Of a stretch of 64,000 nucleotides of DNA, positions 58,802-64,000 are shown piece after piece. The stretch is from NCBI GenBank assembly GCA_041392835.1, contig JAWKLF010000001.1, positions 372,001 through 436,000 of the forward strand. The letters run 5' to 3'. This DNA is from OLB11 sp041392835 (GTDB lineage Bacteria > Bacteroidota > Bacteroidia > Chitinophagales > Chitinophagaceae). How positions within the stretch are numbered: position 1 is the stretch's first letter; every line of letters starts with the position of its first letter. A program made the translations under genes and the position numbers. Under the pieces are notes generated by a model that did no database searches, was not told the origin of the DNA, and saw only the letters and a program-made list of their open reading frames with translations.

Positions 58802-59902
58802 TTAAAACCATCCTTTTTTCTTAAAATAAATGAGCATAAAAATGGGAATCGTAATCATCATAATGGTAGCTATCCAAAAACCATTTTGATGGTGTAGGTA
58901 TGGAATGCGATCAAAATTCATTCCAAATATGCCACCAATTACTGTAGCTGGAGCCAATAATGTAGTTACTATAGCTAAAAACTTCATGGCTTCATTCATT
59001 TTCATATTGGATTGGCTCATAAATAAATCGCGTGTATTATTCAACACATCTCGATAGTTTTCGCTTAGATCTATAATTAGTAAAATATTATCACTGACAT
59101 CTTTAAAATAATTTTTGGTATACTCATGTATATTTTCATTTTCACTTTTGATTATTGTATTGATTAATTCTCTAACAGGCAATGTATGCCGTCTGAAAAA
59201 AATGAGTTCTTTTCGTAAGGTATTTATCTTGTTCATCACAACAGGTAGTTGTTCTTCATTTGAAATTTTTTCTTCCAACTTTTCTATCAAGGTGCCTAAA
59301 TGGTCTAAAACAATAAAGTAATGATCTACAATAGCATCAATCAATAAATACAGCATATAGTCTAATCCTTTATGTTTCATTTTAGACTGATTGTTTTCCA
59401 TACGCTCTCTTATGTGGTTAAATAAGTCTCTATTAGCATCATCTTGAAAACTAACCAACACATGATTTTTTAATTCAAAACTAACCTGTTCATTTTCTAT
59501 CGATTCTGATTGCTCATTAAAATACAACATCTGCATAATAACGCTGATGGTATTGTCTATTTCGTCTATTTTGGGTCTTTGGTGCACACTCAAAATATCT
59601 TCTGTGATAAGCGGATGAAAATGCAATAGCTTAGCTATATATTCCACCGAATTTTTATTGATGATATCTAAATTTATCCAATGGTTTTTATTTGTATTTT
59701 TTATAATGTCGCCTAATTGCGCCTCATTAGCATCTGGTGTTTTGTTGGATACATACTCATCATAACTGTAGATACAAATTTTTGACTCTTGATTGTGTTC
59801 AATTTCTTTGGGAAGCAATGGGGTGCCATGTAATACTTTTTTAGTTTTAATTAAATCAAACATTTTATTTTTTAAATGATTGGCTTTATTATTTTTTTTC
59901 AT
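58802..59902 (-). CDS. corA: CorA family magnesium/cobalt transporter
   Basis: A 366-residue channel protein. It has a large N-terminal cytoplasmic domain, a long helix (about 220-300), and two C-terminal membrane segments with the ion-selective GMN motif at 327-329 (IGGIFGMNFDRIPY) and a basic KKKGWF end. It mediates divalent cation uptake. The stop codon is 5 bp from the end of the convergent TPR-barrel gene. The start may lie at the Met 14 codons in (FDLIKTKKVLHG) because the leading residues are unusually Lys/Asn-rich. Confidence 0.92.
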   Translation of the reverse strand: MKKNNKANHLKNKMFDLIKTKKVLHGTPLLPKEIEHNQESKICIYSYDEYVSNKTPDANEAQLGDIIKNTNKNHWINLDIINKNSVEYIAKLLHFHPLITEDILSVHQRPKIDEIDNTISVIMQMLYFNEQSESIENEQVSFELKNHVLVSFQDDANRDLFNHIRERMENNQSKMKHKGLDYMLYLLIDAIVDHYFIVLDHLGTLIEKLEEKISNEEQLPVVMNKINTLRKELIFFRRHTLPVRELINTIIKSENENIHEYTKNYFKDVSDNILLIIDLSENYRDVLNNTRDLFMSQSNMKMNEAMKFLAIVTTLLAPATVIGGIFGMNFDRIPYLHHQNGFWIATIMMITIPIFMLIYFKKKGWF

Positions 59903-60033
59903 AAAAAAGTTTTTTACCTATTTATTACAATATGCAATTTACTTTAAGAATAGTGAGTTTAATCTACACTTTTTACAATTCTTCACAATAAGTTAGCGAT
60001 TTATTAATATCTTGTCACTCAAAATATAATTTC

Positions 60034-62253
60034 ATGATTAGATTTTTATTCTTTTCTCTTTTTATCATACTTACTTCTTTTATTACTCATGCACAGCGTT
60101 GGGATTGGGCGCAGTCGCTTGGAAATACCAAAAGTGATAAAATTATTTCTGTGAAAACAGATAGTGCTGGCTTTATATATATTTCTGGATATTTTAGTAA
60201 TAGTATCAATATTGGCACCAATGCTTTATTATTAAACAATACAGCCAATGCAACAAGCAAGGAACTTTTTTTGGCCAAATTAGACAGCACGGGCTATTGC
60301 TATTGGGCTCGCAGTGGCGGCGAATACTTTGATGATAGAGTATTAGGCATGGATGTTGATGCTGCTGGCAATTCATTAATAACAGGAACATTTTGGCAAA
60401 CCTCAGGAGGCTTAAATATTGGTAGTGTCAATATTACGGGTGCTGGGTTTGGTGGTTCGGACCAATGTTTTATAGCAAAACACGACCCCAATGGTAATAT
60501 ACTTTGGGGCACTTTTGTGGCTAGCAATACTGGCGATGATCAGGGTTTGGATGTGGCCATAGACAATAAGGGCAATGGATATATAGTTGGCTTTATGACA
60601 GGTAATACCTTGTATTGTGGTGGCAATACTGTTACAGCTACCAATAGCAATACCGGCTATCAAAAACATAGCTATTGGCTTGCCAAAATAAATAGTGCTG
60701 GTGTTTTTCAATGGGCAAAATGTTTTGGAAACTTACCCTATGATACAGCCGCTTTTAAATATATAGAACGAGATATTGCGGTAGCAGTAGACGAAGAAGG
60801 TGGTGTGTACGTTACTGGCGGATATGACCATACGTGGCCTTTTGGCAATACCTCCTTGACTAGTTCGGGTGGCTATGATATTTTTTTAATGAAATATGAT
60901 ACGTCTGGCAATTTTCAATGGGTAACAAGTGGTGGAAGCCGAAAGGATGATTGGAGCAATGGTGTATGTTCGGACCACAATGGGCATGTGTATATAACGG
61001 GCGAACACAGAGATAGTTTAATAGTAGATACTGTACTTGTAAAAAATTATGACAAGCGTGATATTTTTGTATTAAAATTTGATGCTACTACAGGCAAGCC
61101 TATATGGGGAAAACGAGCAGGATCTAACCAAGGTGGCGAAAGAGGAAATGATATATGGGCCGATTCGCTTTGCAACGTATATGTAACAGGCGATGTAGGC
61201 GAGGGTGCAAAATTTAGTGATAATATCATTACTCCTTCAGGAAAGTCAGATGAAATGTTTGTAGCAAAAATTTCTCCCGATGGAAAATGGCTTTGGGCCA
61301 TAACTGGCGGAGGTAATGACGAAAACGATAGAGGTAATGGCATAGCCAAAGGCAAAGGTTCGCAGCTTTATGTGGGCGGCTTTTTTCGTTCTTCAGCAAG
61401 CTATGGCTCTTCCAACCTTGCTTCGATAGGCTCTAGCGATGGTTTTTTAGCTCGCGTACATGATTCCTCATTACATAGTTTTGCTTTGGAAAGACCTATG
61501 GATAGTTTGATTTGTCAATTCGATACAGTGAGTATATCTATACCCGAACATGCTTATTTTACATACTGGCCTACTATAGGCACACTATATGATACACAAA
61601 ATCAACTATTACGTTTTTTTCATACGGGAAATGATATAACCTATATCTTGTCAGGTTTTAGCAATGGTATATGTCCTGAATATGATACTGTACGTTTTAC
61701 TATATATTCTATACCCAATCCTGTAGCATCTTTTACTATAAATCCTAAAGATGCACCTATAACAGCTCCCAACTTTATATTTACCAATAGCAGTAGCGGT
61801 GCCACACATTATGAGTGGTACTATGATAATACCTTGTTGTCGACCAATACACACGAAAGCAAAACTTTTGATAGTGCTGGTACTTATTGTTTTTCGTTAG
61901 TAGCCTTTAACGATGCTGGTTGTAGCGATACTGCGACTCAGTGTGGTACGATTTATGATTTAGAAGATGTATTTTTTCCCAATGCATTTTCGCCTAATCA
62001 AGATGGTGTCAATGATTTTTTTGGACCTGTTTTGACCAATATTTCCTTTAATGAAATTAGCGATTTTTATTTTGTAATATATAACCGTTATGGTGAGCGA
62101 GTATTTGAAACTGATAATCCGACAACGAAATGGGATGGCAGTACAAAAAATAATAATCAAGCGGATGTGGGTGTATATTATTATTTCTGCCAGTTTACTA
62201 GCCCAAGGGGCTTAAAAGTAGATAAGCGTGGAGATGTGACTTTGTTGAAATAG
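60034..62253 (+). CDS. SBBP-repeat surface protein with gliding motility-associated (T9SS type B) C-terminal domain
   Basis: A 739-residue exoprotein. The signal peptide (about 1-20) is followed by repeated propeller blades of the SBBP type (about 25-480), each with a core like DAAGNSLITGTFWQTSG or DKGNGYIVGFMTGNT and FAKH/FLAKL-type strands. A PKD/Ig-like domain is near 580-640. The C-terminal CHU_C domain reads FFPNAFSPNQDGVNDFFGP, YNRYGERVFETDNP, WDGSTKNNNQADVGVYYY. The last element is the type B signal recognised by the type IX secretion system. It is likely a surface-exposed or matrix protein. No catalytic motif is visible. Confidence 0.85.
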   Translation: MIRFLFFSLFIILTSFITHAQRWDWAQSLGNTKSDKIISVKTDSAGFIYISGYFSNSINIGTNALLLNNTANATSKELFLAKLDSTGYCYWARSGGEYFDDRVLGMDVDAAGNSLITGTFWQTSGGLNIGSVNITGAGFGGSDQCFIAKHDPNGNILWGTFVASNTGDDQGLDVAIDNKGNGYIVGFMTGNTLYCGGNTVTATNSNTGYQKHSYWLAKINSAGVFQWAKCFGNLPYDTAAFKYIERDIAVAVDEEGGVYVTGGYDHTWPFGNTSLTSSGGYDIFLMKYDTSGNFQWVTSGGSRKDDWSNGVCSDHNGHVYITGEHRDSLIVDTVLVKNYDKRDIFVLKFDATTGKPIWGKRAGSNQGGERGNDIWADSLCNVYVTGDVGEGAKFSDNIITPSGKSDEMFVAKISPDGKWLWAITGGGNDENDRGNGIAKGKGSQLYVGGFFRSSASYGSSNLASIGSSDGFLARVHDSSLHSFALERPMDSLICQFDTVSISIPEHAYFTYWPTIGTLYDTQNQLLRFFHTGNDITYILSGFSNGICPEYDTVRFTIYSIPNPVASFTINPKDAPITAPNFIFTNSSSGATHYEWYYDNTLLSTNTHESKTFDSAGTYCFSLVAFNDAGCSDTATQCGTIYDLEDVFFPNAFSPNQDGVNDFFGPVLTNISFNEISDFYFVIYNRYGERVFETDNPTTKWDGSTKNNNQADVGVYYYFCQFTSPRGLKVDKRGDVTLLK

Positions 62254-62555
62254 TTTAGTAAAAATCATATCATCAACTAGTTTAGCCAATCAGGTATGGG
62301 TTTGATTTTTTGTAAGCTACTAGGATTGTGTTTTAATCTAGTTTATGTATTTGCAATTTCAAATATAATAAATAAGTATTTCATTAGGAGGCGAGTAAAA
62401 GCTATACCTCTTACAGTTTTCTGCATTGTGTAATGACGATATTTAAACTTAAAAGTTCAACCGTAGTTGTTGCAACACATGAGCTTAACTAAACCTTAAT
62501 ACTAAACAACGAACAAGTAATTACGCAAAACAACTTTTTTATTCGGTCTTATTTG
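62254..62555. other. Noncoding gap, nothing recognised
   Basis: AT-rich DNA between the gliding-type protein gene and the restriction-modification pair. I saw no RNA gene, terminator or clear repeat. It probably marks the border of the restriction-modification island. Confidence 0.5.
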
Positions 62556-63659
62556 TCAATTTAGTATATTATCTATTGATGCCATTAAGTTTCTATGAAA
62601 TGCTAAATAGTTTTTTCTTTTGTCATTTAAGATTGTTGGTTCAAGATGATAGTCTTTCCAAAACTCTTTTACGTCAACTGGAATTCTATTTGAAAAAATC
62701 ATTTTTCCTTCGTCTGTGAATGAAATGTATTTCAAGTCAAATAGCGAATCTATTGTTCTGCTCAACAATAATCCATTATTCGGGTCGTAGGCTTCTGTGT
62801 CATCAGATTGAATAAATGGTTTTATATGACTTGCAATAAGAACAGGATATTCAAGTCCTTCAAGGTAACAAACTCTTTTGTTATTAAAATGTTCCTCTGA
62901 TTCTTTAAATAGTTCCTTCTTGTAAAGTAGGTGTAAATAAGGATTTCTCGCTCTTGACTCAGCTTCTAAGTCATCTCCAAAAATTCTCTTAGCATCTTCT
63001 GTAAAATATAACTCATCTTTTACGAAAACAATTTCATCAAGCTTATTAAGAATATTGTTCAAATACCCAATTTGATTGTACTTTCGTTCAATGAATTTTG
63101 ATTCTGTCGCAATTTTTAAATAATAATCTAATTCTTTTCTATTCAAATATCCTTTTTCTACATTTTCAATATCAACAAGCATCAGAGCAATAATTTCTGC
63201 TTTTGAAAGTTTCCCATTTTCAACTAATGTGTTAATGAGAAAATTTATTTGATGCAAATTAGATTCATTCTTTGTACTGCGATTAAAACTTGAATTATCA
63301 TAAACAATTTTAGAAAAGATATTTTCTCTTTTTCTATCCGTTTTTGCTTCAAGATATTCTTTTGTTAAATGATGATAGGATTTAAGTTTAGAGTTAACAA
63401 AACCGAGTTTCACACATTGATTTATAGCTTTTCGTGTTGATGCAAGTTGGTCTTCTAAAGAAGCTGTTTTTGGAATTTTAGCTAATATCTCTTTTTGCAA
63501 ATCTTGATAATCTTTTGGCTGATAAGTATAATTACCTGCTCTATTTAATTCATCAATTTTCTCAACAACCATTTTTAGCGTAATCAAAAAAGGTTGTTCA
63601 TTAAAATTAGTATATTCTAAAGTTAATTTCCAATACTCTTCATAGTTCTGCTGTGGCAT
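62556..63659 (-). CDS. HNH endonuclease (probable type II restriction enzyme)
   Basis: A 367-residue nuclease whose C-terminal HNH_2-type domain is clear. Residues reading NNKRVCYLEGLEYPVLIASHIKPFIQS give the beta-beta-alpha His, DPNNGLLLSRTIDSLFD gives the Asn block, and GKMIFSNRIP follows. The N-terminal about 250 residues are helical and unassigned, as expected for a DNA-recognition part. It lies directly after a Dam-like methyltransferase gene and overlaps it, the usual layout of type II restriction-modification operons. Two ATG starts are in frame: 63659 (20-bp overlap, preferred) and 63692 (53-bp overlap). Confidence 0.82.
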   Translation of the reverse strand: MPQQNYEEYWKLTLEYTNFNEQPFLITLKMVVEKIDELNRAGNYTYQPKDYQDLQKEILAKIPKTASLEDQLASTRKAINQCVKLGFVNSKLKSYHHLTKEYLEAKTDRKRENIFSKIVYDNSSFNRSTKNESNLHQINFLINTLVENGKLSKAEIIALMLVDIENVEKGYLNRKELDYYLKIATESKFIERKYNQIGYLNNILNKLDEIVFVKDELYFTEDAKRIFGDDLEAESRARNPYLHLLYKKELFKESEEHFNNKRVCYLEGLEYPVLIASHIKPFIQSDDTEAYDPNNGLLLSRTIDSLFDLKYISFTDEGKMIFSNRIPVDVKEFWKDYHLEPTILNDKRKNYLAFHRNLMASIDNILN

Positions 63660-64000
63660 AATTTTTCTCAATATTTTCTTGATATAACTCATTTTTTACA
63701 ATAAATAAAAACTCTTTGTTTTCTTCTTTTTTATTTTTTCCTGTTATTTGGTAATTGTGTTTTCGTTCAATTACCTGCACATTGTCTGAATATTTATTTA
63801 ACAAATATAGCAATTCATCTTTTTTGGGATAAGATGAATTGTTGTAACTCAAAAACCAATATTTGAAGTTTTGAAGTTTTGAAAATAGTTTATCAAAAAG
63901 TAAAACAGCTTCACTTTTGTTAACAAAATTATTTTCAAACGGTTTTGTTTTAGTTGAAGAAATGAAATCGTCAATCAAGCCGTAAAAACCGAAATAATTA
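63640..64000 (-). CDS. Dam-like (D12 class) DNA adenine-N6 methyltransferase, C-terminal part
   Basis: This partial gene runs off the right edge; the frame is open to base 63999. The visible 119 residues match the end of D12-class adenine methyltransferases: NYFGFYGLIDDFI, NKSEAVLLFDKLFSKL, the strand WFLSYNNSSYPKKDELL and the C-terminal KHNYQITGKNKKEENKEFLFIV. The catalytic DPPY motif lies outside the window. The enzyme would protect the recognition sequence cut by the adjoining HNH nuclease, whose gene it overlaps. The target sequence cannot be inferred. Confidence 0.82.
   Translation of the reverse strand, partial: NYFGFYGLIDDFISSTKTKPFENNFVNKSEAVLLFDKLFSKLQNFKYWFLSYNNSSYPKKDELLYLLNKYSDNVQVIERKHNYQITGKNKKEENKEFLFIVKNELYQENIEKNYATAEL

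Noticed and set aside
1..64000. CRISPR arrays, rRNA genes, complete insertion sequences, prophage
   Set aside because: No regularly spaced repeats, rRNA segments, transposases or phage structural genes were seen on either strand.

Overview
The window looks like chromosomal DNA of a member of the Bacteroidota, probably of the Chitinophagales/Sphingobacteriales kind. The reasons are low G+C, five secreted proteins with type IX secretion (T9SS) C-terminal sorting or gliding-type domains (ends at 3836, 33985, 40404, 50172, 62253), a TonB-dependent receptor with a carboxypeptidase-like N-terminal domain, MBOAT/SGNH surface modification genes, and at least 18 exact copies of the Bacteroidota -7 promoter element TAnnTTTG placed just upstream of start codons. 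Several of these boxes lie only 4-6 nt before the start, so those mRNAs should be leaderless or nearly so. The boxes also decide several starts (epimerase, pabB, class D beta-lactamase, valS, hisS, the TonB receptor, the SpoU methyltransferase). Layout: 1-3821 holds the uvrC tail, a sugar-nucleotide epimerase and an MBOAT acyltransferase/SGNH pair. 3836-11751 holds a T9SS protein, the folate-precursor genes pabC-pabB with divergent pabA, mutL, a propeller lipoprotein, an NlpC/P60 peptidase and an FKBP. 11752-14872 is a small accessory region: tRNA-Ser, an IVP-like four-helix protein, tRNA-Pro followed by a GIY-YIG gene and a second copy of the tRNA 3' end, a HigB-HigA toxin-antitoxin pair with its palindromic operator, a possible miniature inverted-repeat element, and a methyltransferase gene broken by an in-frame stop. 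14996-22867 holds a BlaI/BlaR1-type regulator pair, L,D-transpeptidase, SpoU methyltransferase, DUF4340 protein, class D beta-lactamase, aspS and superoxide dismutase. 23006-26550 is the most interesting block: a divergent cassette with a TGT-like and a QueC-like 7-deazaguanine enzyme, a tiny Gly/Ala-rich hydrophobic protein starting Met-Gly, a coiled-coil protein, and two unrecognised proteins on the other strand (one a likely outer-membrane barrel), with a palindrome between the two arms. I do not recognise it as a described system. 26547-28312 is dnaX, split by an A10 tract exactly as expected for a -1 frameshift (gamma/tau) or a homopolymer sequencing error. 28407-38964 carries sdaA, ddl, a PASTA protein, a T9SS protein, rhodanese, OsmC and valS. 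39005-53111 carries an acyl-ACP desaturase, a 2225-residue T9SS surface protein, an SDR, pheS, a thioredoxin-fold T9SS protein, a DUF502 membrane protein and hisS. 53313-62253 carries a TonB-dependent receptor followed by a TPR solenoid fused to a barrel, corA and a gliding-motility-type secreted protein. The right edge (62556-64000) is a type II restriction-modification pair: an HNH nuclease and the end of a Dam-like adenine methyltransferase. Most of the window is housekeeping and cell-envelope function. The accessory biology is concentrated at 11.9-14.9 kb, 23.0-26.6 kb and the right edge.
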